Shown: positions 18,017 through 26,223 of the stretch, piece by piece
Position numbering within the stretch: position 1 is the stretch's first letter
Layout: each line of letters begins with the position of its first letter
Assembly (NCBI RefSeq): GCF_002240565.1
Contig: NZ_MZMO01000001.1
Span: forward strand, 930,001 to 994,000
Source: Clavibacter michiganensis subsp. insidiosus
GTDB taxonomy: Bacteria; Actinomycetota; Actinomycetes; Actinomycetales; Microbacteriaceae
Direction of reading: 5' to 3'
Length of the DNA stretch: 64,000 bases
Program-made: the position numbers and the translations under genes
Notes under the pieces: model-generated
Seen by the model: the letters and a program-made list of their open reading frames with translations, nothing else
What the model was told of the DNA's origin: nothing
The model's database searches: none

Positions 18017-19018
18017 ATGAGGTCCTCCCGCGTCTTCCACGCCGTCGACTCGCACACGGAGGGCATGCCGACCCGCGTCGTCACGAGCGGGTTCGGGGTG
18101 ATCCCCGGCGCGACCATGAACGAGCGCCGCCTGCACCTCATCGCGCACCTCGACCACCTGCGGCTCCTGCTCATGACGGAGCCGCGCGGGCACGCGGCGA
18201 TGAGCGGCGCGATCCTGCAGCCGCCGACTCGGGACGACTGCGACTGGGGCGTCCTCTACATCGAGGTGTCCGGCTGCTTGCCCATGTGCGGCCACGGCAC
18301 CATCGGCGTCGCGACCGTGCTGGTGGAGACCGGGCTCGTCGAGGTGCAGGAGCCGGTCACGACGATCCGGCTCGACACCCCGGCCGGGCTCGTGATCGCC
18401 CGGGTCGCCGTGGAGGACGGGCGGGCCGCGTCCGTCACGATCGAGAACGTGCCGTCCTACGTGGAGCGGCTCGACGCCTCCATCGGCGTTCCGGGCTACG
18501 GCACCGTCCCCTACAGCCTCGCGTTCGGCGGCAACTTCTACGCGGTCGTGGAGCTCGACGCGCTGGGGCTGCCGTTCGACCGGGAGCGGCAGCAGGAGAT
18601 CCTCCAGGCCGGGCTCACGATCATGGGCGCGATCAACGGGCAGGACGCGCCCTCGCACCCCGAGATCTCCGGCGTCGACCACTGCCACCACGTGGAGTTC
18701 CTGGCCCCCGGATCGGACGCCCGGCTCTCGCGGCACGCCATGGCGATCCACCCCGGCTGGTTCGACCGCTCGCCGTGCGGCACCGGCACGTCCGCGCGCA
18801 TGGCCGAGCTGTGGGCGCGCGGCGAGCTCGCGGTGGGCGACGAGTTCGTCAACGAGTCGTTCATCGGCAGCCGCTTCACGGGCCGGATCCTGCGCGAGAC
18901 CACCGTCGCCGGCTGGCCCGCCATCGTCCCCGCCATCACCGGGCGCGCGTGGATCACCGGCATGGGACAGTACCTGCTGGATCCCACCGACCCGTTCCCG
19001 AGCGGCTTCCGGTTCTGA
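18017..19018 (+). CDS. 4-hydroxyproline 2-epimerase (proline racemase family)
   Basis: The 333-residue, cofactor-free isomerase has both catalytic cysteines of the family: Cys91 in MCGHGT and Cys254 in SPCGTGTSA. Trans-3-hydroxy-L-proline dehydratases, the common relatives, have Thr at the second position, so the pair of Cys argues for epimerase or racemase activity. In this operon it would turn trans-4-hydroxy-L-proline into cis-4-hydroxy-D-proline, the substrate of the dehydrogenase encoded upstream. The ATG at 18017 lies seven bases after the deaminase stop and is preceded by GAGGG at 18012-18016, too close for an ideal ribosome site. Proline racemase activity is the main alternative. Confidence 0.87.
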   Translation: MRSSRVFHAVDSHTEGMPTRVVTSGFGVIPGATMNERRLHLIAHLDHLRLLLMTEPRGHAAMSGAILQPPTRDDCDWGVLYIEVSGCLPMCGHGTIGVATVLVETGLVEVQEPVTTIRLDTPAGLVIARVAVEDGRAASVTIENVPSYVERLDASIGVPGYGTVPYSLAFGGNFYAVVELDALGLPFDRERQQEILQAGLTIMGAINGQDAPSHPEISGVDHCHHVEFLAPGSDARLSRHAMAIHPGWFDRSPCGTGTSARMAELWARGELAVGDEFVNESFIGSRFTGRILRETTVAGWPAIVPAITGRAWITGMGQYLLDPTDPFPSGFRF

Positions 19019-19044
19019 ACCGCGAGCCCCCACCGAGGAGAGAC

Positions 19045-20556
19045 ATGACCCCGCACGAGACCGATCCGACCCCCGACCAGCCCGTGGACCCCGCCGTCGC
19101 CCGGACCGTCGACGCCGTCGCCGCGCGCGCCGCCGAGGCCGCCGCCCCGCTCGCGGCCCTCGCCCCGGCGGCCCGCGCCCGCGCGCTCGACGCCGTCGCC
19201 GACGCGCTCGAGGCGATCCGCCCCGAGCTGCTGCCCGTCGCCGAGCGGGAGACCGCGCTCGCGCCCGGCCGCCTCGCCGGCGAGCTGACGCGCACGACCG
19301 TGCAGCTACGGATCCTCGCGGCAGCAGTGCGCGACGGCCGCTACCTCGACGCGCGCATCGACCACGCGGACCCCGACGCGGCGCCCGCCCCGCGCCCCGA
19401 CATCCGCCGGTACCTCGTGCCCGTCGGCCCGGTCCTCAACTTCGCGGCGTCGAACTTCCCGTTCGCGTTCTCCGTCGCGGGCGGCGACACGGCGTCGGCG
19501 CTCGCGGTGGGCTGCCCCGTGGTCGTCAAGGCGCACCCGGGGCACCCCGAGCTGTCGCGTCGCGTCGCGGCGGCCGCGTCCGCCGCGCTCGTCGAGGCGG
19601 GTCTCCCCGAGGGCACGCTGCAGCTCGTCGAGGGCGAGGAGGCGGGGCTCGCCATGCTGCGCGATCCGCGGATCCGCGCCGCCACCTTCACGGGGTCGCT
19701 CCGCGCCGGACGCTTCCTCGCCGACGTCGCCGCCGCCCGCCCCGACCCGATCCCGTTCTTCGGCGAGCTCGGCAGCGTCAACCCCGTCGTCATCACCGAG
19801 CGCGCCGTCGCCGAGCGCGGGGAGGACATCGCCGCGGCCCTCGTGGCGAGCGCCGCCGGATCCGCCGGGCAGCTCTGCACGGCGCCCGGCATCGTGCTGA
19901 TCCCCGCGGGCCACGGCCTCGACGCCGTCCTCGCGGAGGAGGCCGGCGCCGTCGCGCCGCACGGCATGCTCAACTCCCGCATCGCGGAGGGCTACGCGGG
20001 CGGCCGGGCCGCGGCCATCGCGGTCGACGGCGTGCGGCTCGTCGCGGAGGGCCGCGCGCCCGCGGGCGACGACGGATCCGTGACCCCCACCATCGCCGCC
20101 GTCGCGCTCGCCGCCTTCGAGGCCGCGGAGGACGTGCTGCGCCACGAGGTGTTCGGCCCGTTCGCGCTCCTCGTCGAGTACCCCGCGGGCACGGACCTCG
20201 CCGCCCTCGCGGCGCGCACCTTCACGGGCGAGCTGACCGCGAGCGTCCACCTCGGCGCCGAGGAGGCCGACGCGGCCGCTGCCGAGCTGATCCGCGTGCT
20301 CGCCGCGCGCGCCGGCCGCGTGCTCGTCGACGCCTGGCCCACGGGCGTCTCCGTCACCGACGCGCAGCAGCACGGCGGACCCTGGCCCGCCACCACGCTC
20401 GACCGCGGCACGAGCGTCGGCACCGCGTCGCTCGACCGGCTGCTCCGCGGCGTCGCGTTCCAGGGCGTTCCCGACGCGCTGCTGCCCGAGCCGCTGCGCA
20501 CCGCGAACCCGTGGGGCGTGCCGCAGCGGGTGAGCGCCCGCGGCGCCCGCGCCTGA
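19045..20556 (+). CDS. 2-oxoglutaric semialdehyde dehydrogenase (ALDH family)
   Basis: The 503-residue aldehyde dehydrogenase has the catalytic Glu241 (FFGELGS) and Cys278 (GQLCTAPG), and the cofactor segment NFAASNFPFAFSVAGGDTASAL typical of the NADP-dependent 2,5-dioxovalerate dehydrogenase group. It would oxidise 2-oxoglutaric semialdehyde to 2-oxoglutarate, the last step of hydroxyproline breakdown and also of one L-arabinose pathway. That double use fits an operon that may release arabinose from Hyp-arabinosides. A good ribosome site (GAGGAGAGAC) precedes the ATG. It is the last gene of the cluster; candidate terminator hairpins follow. Confidence 0.88.
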   Translation: MTPHETDPTPDQPVDPAVARTVDAVAARAAEAAAPLAALAPAARARALDAVADALEAIRPELLPVAERETALAPGRLAGELTRTTVQLRILAAAVRDGRYLDARIDHADPDAAPAPRPDIRRYLVPVGPVLNFAASNFPFAFSVAGGDTASALAVGCPVVVKAHPGHPELSRRVAAAASAALVEAGLPEGTLQLVEGEEAGLAMLRDPRIRAATFTGSLRAGRFLADVAAARPDPIPFFGELGSVNPVVITERAVAERGEDIAAALVASAAGSAGQLCTAPGIVLIPAGHGLDAVLAEEAGAVAPHGMLNSRIAEGYAGGRAAAIAVDGVRLVAEGRAPAGDDGSVTPTIAAVALAAFEAAEDVLRHEVFGPFALLVEYPAGTDLAALAARTFTGELTASVHLGAEEADAAAAELIRVLAARAGRVLVDAWPTGVSVTDAQQHGGPWPATTLDRGTSVGTASLDRLLRGVAFQGVPDALLPEPLRTANPWGVPQRVSARGARA

Positions 20557-20578
20557 CGCGCGCCACCGCCAGCGGGTC

Positions 20579-20604
20579 GCCCGGGTCGCCCGGGACGCCC
20601 GGGC
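20579..20604 (+). terminator. GC-rich hairpin region after the hydroxyproline operon
   Basis: Three copies of GCCCGGG follow one another, and the first can pair with the third (7-bp stem, 12-base loop). Other pairings are possible in the adjoining G/C tract. It sits 22 bases after the operon's last stop, the expected place for a terminator, but the structure is not unique. Confidence 0.35.
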
Positions 20605-20767
20605 GGCCCGCCGCCGGGCCCGCCGCTGAGGGTTCCCACAACCCGCGACCGCCCACCGCGGGAGCACGTTGGAGGCCCGCGACGTGATTTTCGGCAGGTG
20701 GAGGATCCGTGCATAGCGTGGCCGATGCCGGCAGGGACGCCGGTGCAGGCGACGGCACGGAGGATCC

Positions 20768-22999
20768 ATGGTCGACACGGCGGCACGAGGACGCACCACC
20801 CGCGGCACGAGGGGACGAGGCCCCGCCGCGGGTCCGCAGAGCGGAGGCGCGACCGCGGAGGGCTCTGCCCCCGAGGGCGCGCTCCGCGAGGCGGGTGTCC
20901 CGGTCGCGGGGGATGTCGACGCCGAGGTCGCGCGCGACCTCGACCGCACCGACGGCACGGCGGACACGGGGGCCGGTCCGGGGGTCGACGTGGAGGCGCT
21001 CGGGAGCCTCCTCCTCGGCCGCTGGGCCGACGTCCGCCGCTCGTCCCGCGCGCTGACGAGCCGCCCGGAGCTGCATCGCATCGAGGGGCTCGACATGCAC
21101 CAGCACCGGGCGCGCGTGCGCGAGCAGCTCGAGATCCTCGTCGAGCACGGCGGCGTGCACCGCGCCTACCCGGTGTCCGTGGGCGGGCTCGAGGACCACG
21201 GCGGCAACATCGCGGGCTTTGAGGAGCTCGTGGCCGCGGATCCGTCGCTCCAGATCAAGGCCGGCGTGCAGTGGGGCCTGTTCGGCTCCGCGGTGATGCA
21301 CCTCGGCACCGAGCGCCACCACCGCGAGCTGCTGCCGGGCATCATGACGCTCGCGACGCCCGGCGCGTTCGCGATGACCGAGACCGGCCACGGATCCGAC
21401 GTCGCGAGCATCGGCACGACGGCGACCTACGACCCCGAGACGGGCGAGTTCGACCTGCACACCCCGTTCCGCGCGGCGTGGAAGGACTACCTCGGCAACG
21501 CCGCGGTCGACGGGCGCGCCGCGACGGTGTTCGCGCAGCTCGTGACCCAGGGCGTCAACCACGGCGTGCACTGCTTCTTCGTGCCGCTCCGCGACGAGAC
21601 CGGCGCGTTCCTGCCCGGCGTCGGCGGCGAGGACGACGGACTCAAGGGCGGCCTCAACGGGATCGACAACGGCCGCCTCCACTTCGACCACGTGCGCGTG
21701 CCGCGCGCGAACCTCCTCAACCGCTACGGCGACGTCGCCGAGGACGGCACCTACGCGTCGGAGATCTCGAGCCCCGGCCGCCGCTTCTTCACCATGCTCG
21801 GCACGCTCGTGCAGGGCCGCGTCTCGCTCGACGGCGCCGCCACCAGCGCCGCCAAGATCGCGCTGCAGATCGCGATCACCTACGGCAACCAGCGCCGCCA
21901 GTTCGTCGCGGGCGGCACCGACGAGGAGGTGCTGCTCGACTACCAGCGGCACCAGCGTCGGCTGATCCCGCGGATCGCCACCACCTACGCCGCGTCCTTC
22001 GCGCACGAGAAGCTGCTCGGCCAGTTCGACGCGGTGTTCTCCGGCGCGTCGGACACCGACGAGGACCGCCAGGACCTCGAGACGCTCGCCGCGGCCCTCA
22101 AGCCGCTCAGCACCTGGCACGCGCTCGACACCATCCAGGAGGCGCGCGAGGCGTGCGGCGGCCAGGGCTTCCTCGCCGAGAACCGGCTCGTCGGGCTCCG
22201 CGCCGACCTCGACGTCTACGCGACCTTCGAGGGCGACAACACCGTCCTCCTGCAGCTCGTCGCCAAGCGCCTGCTCACCGACGTGAACACGCGCTTCGCG
22301 AAGGCCGACTTCGGGGTGCTCGCGCGCTACGCCGTGGAGCAGGCCGCGGATCGCACGCTGCACTCGACCGGATTGCGCACGCTCGGGCAGGCGCTGGCGG
22401 ACCGCGGATCCACCGCCCGCTCCGTGGGCCAGCTGCGCGAGCCGGACACCCAGCGCGCGCTCCTGACCGGCCGCGTGGAGACGATGGTCGGCGAGATCGC
22501 GACCGCGCTCCGCGCCACCCGGAAGATGCCGCCGGCCGAGGCGGCGGCGCTCTTCAACCGGCACCAGCACGCGCTCATCGAGGCGGCCCGCGCGCACGCG
22601 CAGCTGCTGCAGTGGGAGGCGTTCACCGAGGCGCTCGATCCCGCATCCGAGACGGGCCGGGCGATGGACGACGGCACGCGCCGCATCCTCACCTGGACCC
22701 GCGACCTGTTCGGCCTCCGCCTCATCGAGGAGGACCTGGCCTGGTTCCTGATCCGCGGCCGCCTCAGCGCGCCGCGCGCCCGTGCCGTGACGGCCTACAT
22801 CGACCGGCTCGTCGCCCGCCTGCGCCCGCAGGCGCAGGACCTCGTGGACGCGTTCGGCTACACGGCGGGGCACGTCCGCGCGCCCGTCGCCTCCGGCGAG
22901 GAGCGGGACCGCCAGGACGAGGCGCGCGCCTACCGCGACGCCCGGATCGCCGACGGCTCCGCGCCGCGCATGGAGAAGAGCGAGAAGAAGAAGGGGTAG
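20768..22999 (+). CDS. Acyl-CoA oxidase / dehydrogenase
   Basis: The 743-residue flavoprotein is of the long acyl-CoA oxidase type (ACOX). After a poorly conserved, low-complexity N-terminus of about 70 residues come the substrate-channel segment AMTETGHGSDV, a middle beta domain, and the C-terminal helical domains with the CGGQGFLAENR segment and the catalytic Glu in YATFEGDNTVL. It would introduce the trans-2 double bond into fatty acyl-CoA, transferring electrons to oxygen or to an electron carrier. The true start may lie downstream of 20768, since the first residues look non-homologous. It is monocistronic, with a convergent gene 12 bases after its end. Confidence 0.9.
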   Translation: MVDTAARGRTTRGTRGRGPAAGPQSGGATAEGSAPEGALREAGVPVAGDVDAEVARDLDRTDGTADTGAGPGVDVEALGSLLLGRWADVRRSSRALTSRPELHRIEGLDMHQHRARVREQLEILVEHGGVHRAYPVSVGGLEDHGGNIAGFEELVAADPSLQIKAGVQWGLFGSAVMHLGTERHHRELLPGIMTLATPGAFAMTETGHGSDVASIGTTATYDPETGEFDLHTPFRAAWKDYLGNAAVDGRAATVFAQLVTQGVNHGVHCFFVPLRDETGAFLPGVGGEDDGLKGGLNGIDNGRLHFDHVRVPRANLLNRYGDVAEDGTYASEISSPGRRFFTMLGTLVQGRVSLDGAATSAAKIALQIAITYGNQRRQFVAGGTDEEVLLDYQRHQRRLIPRIATTYAASFAHEKLLGQFDAVFSGASDTDEDRQDLETLAAALKPLSTWHALDTIQEAREACGGQGFLAENRLVGLRADLDVYATFEGDNTVLLQLVAKRLLTDVNTRFAKADFGVLARYAVEQAADRTLHSTGLRTLGQALADRGSTARSVGQLREPDTQRALLTGRVETMVGEIATALRATRKMPPAEAAALFNRHQHALIEAARAHAQLLQWEAFTEALDPASETGRAMDDGTRRILTWTRDLFGLRLIEEDLAWFLIRGRLSAPRARAVTAYIDRLVARLRPQAQDLVDAFGYTAGHVRAPVASGEERDRQDEARAYRDARIADGSAPRMEKSEKKKG

Positions 23000-23011
23000 C
23001 GCCGGGCGCGC

Positions 23012-23623
23012 CTAGCCGTGCAGCGCCGTGTCCGCCGGGCCGGTGCGCCACGACGCGAAGCGGGCCGTGAAGCCCGCGCGGGTGGGCGCGCAGCAGAAGG
23101 GGCCGGCGGTGACGGCGGCGTCGGGATCCAACGGCGCGACGCGCACGAGCCGCCAGGGCTCGTCGTCGACCCGGGCGCGCACCGTGAGGGCGTCGCCGGA
23201 GCGGCTCGCGCGGATCGTGACGTGCCTGCCCGACCAGCCCGGCACCGGGGCGAGCGACCAGTCGGAGACGCCGCGCGTGACGACCGCGCCGAGGCCGTCC
23301 TCGCCGTCGCTGCGCTCGACGCCCGCCGTGATCCACGTCTCCGCGTCTACTCGCACGAAGACCCCGGCCTGGTCGAACTGCTCGCGGAGGTCGAGCGTGA
23401 ACGCGACCTCGACCGCCGTGCCCTGCGGCAGCGGCGCGACGAGGGCGTGCTCCGTGTCGTGCACGAAGCCGTAGGAGGTGATCCGCCAGGCGTCGCTGCC
23501 CTCGCGGGCGAGCACGTCCATGCCGTCGTCGTGGATCCGCACGGCCGCAGGCGGGGTGGTCCAGGTGCCGTCGGCCCACGGGACGTCGACGAGGGCGGGG
23601 TCGGATGCGGCGGAGTCGCTCAT
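23012..23623 (-). CDS. DUF1349 domain protein
   Basis: The 203-residue protein matches the DUF1349 family, a beta-sandwich of the concanavalin-like fold. Recognisable stretches are EHALVAPLPQGTAVEVAF, QFDQAGVFVRVDAETWITAG and the C-terminal GPFCCAPTRAGFTARFASW. Family members are usually cytoplasmic, of unknown activity, and related to carbohydrate-binding sandwiches. It converges on the acyl-CoA oxidase gene and lies 27 bases after the toxin gene. No function can be assigned. Confidence 0.85.
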   Translation of the reverse strand: MSDSAASDPALVDVPWADGTWTTPPAAVRIHDDGMDVLAREGSDAWRITSYGFVHDTEHALVAPLPQGTAVEVAFTLDLREQFDQAGVFVRVDAETWITAGVERSDGEDGLGAVVTRGVSDWSLAPVPGWSGRHVTIRASRSGDALTVRARVDDEPWRLVRVAPLDPDAAVTAGPFCCAPTRAGFTARFASWRTGPADTALHG

Positions 23624-23650
23624 GGGACGACCGTACGCGGCGGGCGGACG

Positions 23651-23995
23651 TCAGACCGCGAGGAGCAGCCGGACGGCGGCGGACACCTCCGCCATGAGGT
23701 AGCCCGGGAGGCGGCCGACGGGGTAGGGATCGATGAACTCGCGACTGACCGGTCCGATCTGGGGGACCACGGACACGGCGTCCCTGCCCAGACCCGACGC
23801 CGCTGCCGGGATGAACACGTTCCCCGGGAAGGCCTGGAGTCGCACCTGCGAGGTGAACGGGATGAGCACGATCGTGGCGACTCCGCTCTCGTTGAGCCAG
23901 TCATCCTGGATGACGAGGGACGGCCGGATCTTCGCGGGCTCCGATCCTCGCGGAGCGCCGAAGTCGACCCACACGACATCCCCTCGCGCGATCAC
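23651..23995 (-). CDS. MazF/PemK-type toxin
   Basis: The 114-residue protein starts at GTG, overlapping the antitoxin stop by four bases, and opens with ARGDVVWVDFGAPRGSEPAKIRPSLVIQ. This is the PemK/MazF signature: a substrate loop followed by the conserved RP segment. MazF proteins are sequence-specific RNases that act on mRNA. The C-terminal half keeps the family's GxV-PQIGPVSREFI pattern. The upstream antitoxin gene and the tight overlap support a functional toxin-antitoxin pair. Confidence 0.9.
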   Translation of the reverse strand: MIARGDVVWVDFGAPRGSEPAKIRPSLVIQDDWLNESGVATIVLIPFTSQVRLQAFPGNVFIPAAASGLGRDAVSVVPQIGPVSREFIDPYPVGRLPGYLMAEVSAAVRLLLAV

Positions 23996-24243
23996 CACTC
24001 CGTACCGGTCCGCGCGATGCGCTCCGACTCGCGCAGTAAGGCCTCGCCCGCGGTGGGCTGCCCGACCTCGGCGATGGCCGCGTCCGCGAGGCGCGTCAGC
24101 TCGGCCTTCCCCGCCCCCTCCAGCTCGTCGGCGAGCTTCTGCCCCGCGACGCGGTAGAACTCGGAACGGGTCATCCCGTGGCGCTTGGCGACGCGATCGA
24201 ATCTCTCGAAGTCGGCGTCCGGGACGGAGATGGCGGTCTTCAT
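23992..24243 (-). CDS. Ribbon-helix-helix antitoxin of the MazF-type toxin
   Basis: The 83-residue protein begins MKTAISVPDADFERFDRVAK and continues GMTRSEFYRVAGQKL, a ribbon-helix-helix DNA-binding domain in the first half. The second half is acidic and helical and should bind and neutralise the toxin encoded next. Only seven bases lie between a TATACT -10 element and the ATG, so its mRNA may be leaderless. A palindrome overlaps this promoter. Confidence 0.9.
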   Translation of the reverse strand: MKTAISVPDADFERFDRVAKRHGMTRSEFYRVAGQKLADELEGAGKAELTRLADAAIAEVGQPTAGEALLRESERIARTGTEW

Positions 24244-24251
24244 GGACGGGA

Positions 24252-24267
24252 GTATAACCGGTCATAC
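24252..24267 (-). promoter_or_regulatory. Autoregulatory operator and -10 of the toxin-antitoxin pair
   Basis: GTAT-A-ACCGGT-C-ATAC is a 16-bp palindrome with one unpaired position per arm. On the minus strand it contains the -10 hexamer TATACT, seven bases from the antitoxin ATG. RHH antitoxins usually repress their own promoter from such a site. Confidence 0.7.
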
Positions 24268-24316
24268 CGCTGCCGCGCGGTGTCCTGCCCAACCCGTCCG
24301 GAGCGGGTCGTCCCCG

Positions 24317-25108
24317 TCAGTCGGCGACGGGCTGCGGGTCGCCCATGAACGGCATGATCGCCTCGGCCCAGTGGGCGTGCATCACGCGGTAGGAGAAGCG
24401 GTCGCGGACGTGCAGGCGCGTGCCGGAGATGTCGGGGTAGGGCGCGTGGATCACGCCGTGCTCCGGGTCGTCGAGCAGGGCCGTCGCCCGGTTCAGCCGG
24501 GAGACCTGGGCCTGCAGCAGCTTCCGGGCGACCATCGGGATCGGCTGGAAGCGGTCCATCGGCGGGATGCCCGTGACGACGATGCGGCAGCCGTCGCCCG
24601 CCTGCGCGCGGAGGGTCGCGACGATGCGGGTCAGGCGGTCGGTCCACTCCTCGACCGACGTCGCGACGAGCACGTCGGGGATGCCGAGCGCGACCACCGC
24701 GAGGTCGAGGGGCGCCGCCGCGCGGTCGGCGATGGCGGCGGCGGCCTTGCGCGCCGTCATGTCGTAGGACGCGATCCTCTCCCACTCCATCCCGCGGCCC
24801 GTCACCGCCGTGCGCCGGGCGGCGACCTGCGCGGGCATCGCCATCCCGGCGAGGAGGACGCCGTACCCGGCCACGCCGATGTCGCCGACGAACAGGACGC
24901 GCTCGGGATCCGGGCCCGGGACGGCCGAGGCGTCGTCGTGCTGCGGGAAGATCCCCGCCTCCATCTCGCGCATGTAGAGGAGGAGGTGCAGGCGCAGCGT
25001 GGGCCGCGCCACGGCGGCCACGGCGCCCTGGGCCAGGGGCACCAGCGGCCGCAGCACCGCGCGGGGGACGGTCCCCGGCGACGGTCGCCTCAGGGGCAGG
25101 GAGGGCAA
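24317..25108 (-). CDS. SGNH-like protein lacking the nucleophile
   Basis: The 263-residue protein has the layout of a SGNH/GDSL hydrolase: block I LFVGDIGVAGYG, a central VVALGIPDVL, the strand RIVVTGIPPMDRF, and a late His (MHAHWAEA). In block I the catalytic Ser of GDS is replaced by Ile, and in block III the usual GxND has become GIPD. It may therefore be a pseudoenzyme or use another chemistry. The start used here is TTG at 25108; GTG codons 16 and 22 residues later are alternatives. A related protein is encoded at 47383. Confidence 0.65.
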   Translation of the reverse strand: MPSLPLRRPSPGTVPRAVLRPLVPLAQGAVAAVARPTLRLHLLLYMREMEAGIFPQHDDASAVPGPDPERVLFVGDIGVAGYGVLLAGMAMPAQVAARRTAVTGRGMEWERIASYDMTARKAAAAIADRAAAPLDLAVVALGIPDVLVATSVEEWTDRLTRIVATLRAQAGDGCRIVVTGIPPMDRFQPIPMVARKLLQAQVSRLNRATALLDDPEHGVIHAPYPDISGTRLHVRDRFSYRVMHAHWAEAIMPFMGDPQPVAD

Positions 25109-25226
25109 TGGGTCCTCGTCTCCGGGTGGGGATGCGGTCGGCTCCCTGGAAGGCTACGCGGCGGAGGCCGGTGCACCGACCCCCGTCCGGGGGCGGGTCG
25201 ACCTCGGGCGCCCGTAGGCTCGTCGC

Positions 25227-26195
25227 ATGCAGAGCCTCTTCCCCGAGATCGACCCGCACGACACCGGCATGCTCGACGTGGGGGACGGGCAGCTCCTCCA
25301 CTGGGAGGTCTCGGGGAACCTGGACGGGATCCCGGTCGTCTTCCTGCACGGCGGGCCCGGCGGCGGCACGAGCCCGACCCACCGGCGCCTGTTCGACCCG
25401 GCCCGCTACCGCATCGTGCTCGTCGACCAGCGCGGCTGCGGCCGGAGCACGCCGCACGTCTCCGACCCGTCGGCGGACCTCTCCGTCAACACGACCTGGC
25501 ACCTCGTGGCCGACCTCGAGCGGCTGCGTGCGCACCTGGGGGTCGAGCGCTGGCTGGTGTTCGGCGGATCCTGGGGCTCGACCCTCGCGCTGGCCTACGC
25601 GGAGACGCACCCGTCGCGGGTGACGGGCCTCATCCTCCGCGGCATCTTCACGCTGCGCGCGACCGAGCTCGACTGGTTCTACGAGGGGCCAGCCGGCATG
25701 GTCCACCCCGACGGCTGGGAGGCGTTCACGGCACCCGTCCCCGGGGTGGAGCGCGGCGGGATCATCGCGGCGTACGCGGATCTCCTCGCGGATCCCGACC
25801 CCGCGGTGCACGGGCCGGCCGCGGTCGCGTGGAGCACGTGGGAGGCGTCGGGCATCACGCTGCTGCCGAAGCCCGAGGTGGTCGCCCTGTTCGCCGAGCC
25901 GACCTACGCGCTCGCGTTCGCCCGAATCGAGAACCACTACTTCATGCACGGCGGCTGGATGGAGGACGGCCAGCTGATCCGCGACGCGCACCTCATCCGC
26001 GACATCCCCACGGAGATCGTGCAGGGCCGCTACGACATGTGCACCCCGGCCGTCACCGCGTGGGACCTCCACCGGGCGCTGCCCGAGGCGCGCTTCACGA
26101 TGGTGCCGGACGCCGGGCACGCGTTCGACGAGCCGGGGATCCTCGACGCGCTGATCGAGGCGACGGAGCGCGCGGCGGACCGGCTGACGGCCTAG
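25227..26195 (+). CDS. pip: Proline iminopeptidase
   Basis: The 322-residue protein is a classic S33 prolyl aminopeptidase. The N-terminus MQSLFPEIDPHDTGMLDVGD, the oxyanion loop HGGPGGG, the nucleophile GGSWGS (Ser115) and the C-terminal acid and His (GRYDMCTP; DAGHAFDE) are all standard. It removes N-terminal proline from peptides in the cytoplasm. It is distinct from the longer S33 enzyme at 10346, so the window has two. It stands alone, converging with a cytidylyltransferase gene. Confidence 0.95.
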   Translation: MQSLFPEIDPHDTGMLDVGDGQLLHWEVSGNLDGIPVVFLHGGPGGGTSPTHRRLFDPARYRIVLVDQRGCGRSTPHVSDPSADLSVNTTWHLVADLERLRAHLGVERWLVFGGSWGSTLALAYAETHPSRVTGLILRGIFTLRATELDWFYEGPAGMVHPDGWEAFTAPVPGVERGGIIAAYADLLADPDPAVHGPAAVAWSTWEASGITLLPKPEVVALFAEPTYALAFARIENHYFMHGGWMEDGQLIRDAHLIRDIPTEIVQGRYDMCTPAVTAWDLHRALPEARFTMVPDAGHAFDEPGILDALIEATERAADRLTA

Positions 26196-26223
26196 CCGGC
26201 CGGGGCCCCAGCGGCAGCGCGGT

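Noticed and set aside
20579..20632. Three CCCGGG copies as a regulator-binding array
   Set aside because: The region is an extremely GC-rich stretch directly after an operon, so a terminator is the simpler reading.
23991..24292. Longer start for the toxin, using the open frame to 24292
   Set aside because: It would run through the whole antitoxin gene. The GTG at 23995 in a four-base overlap gives the normal MazF length and N-terminus.
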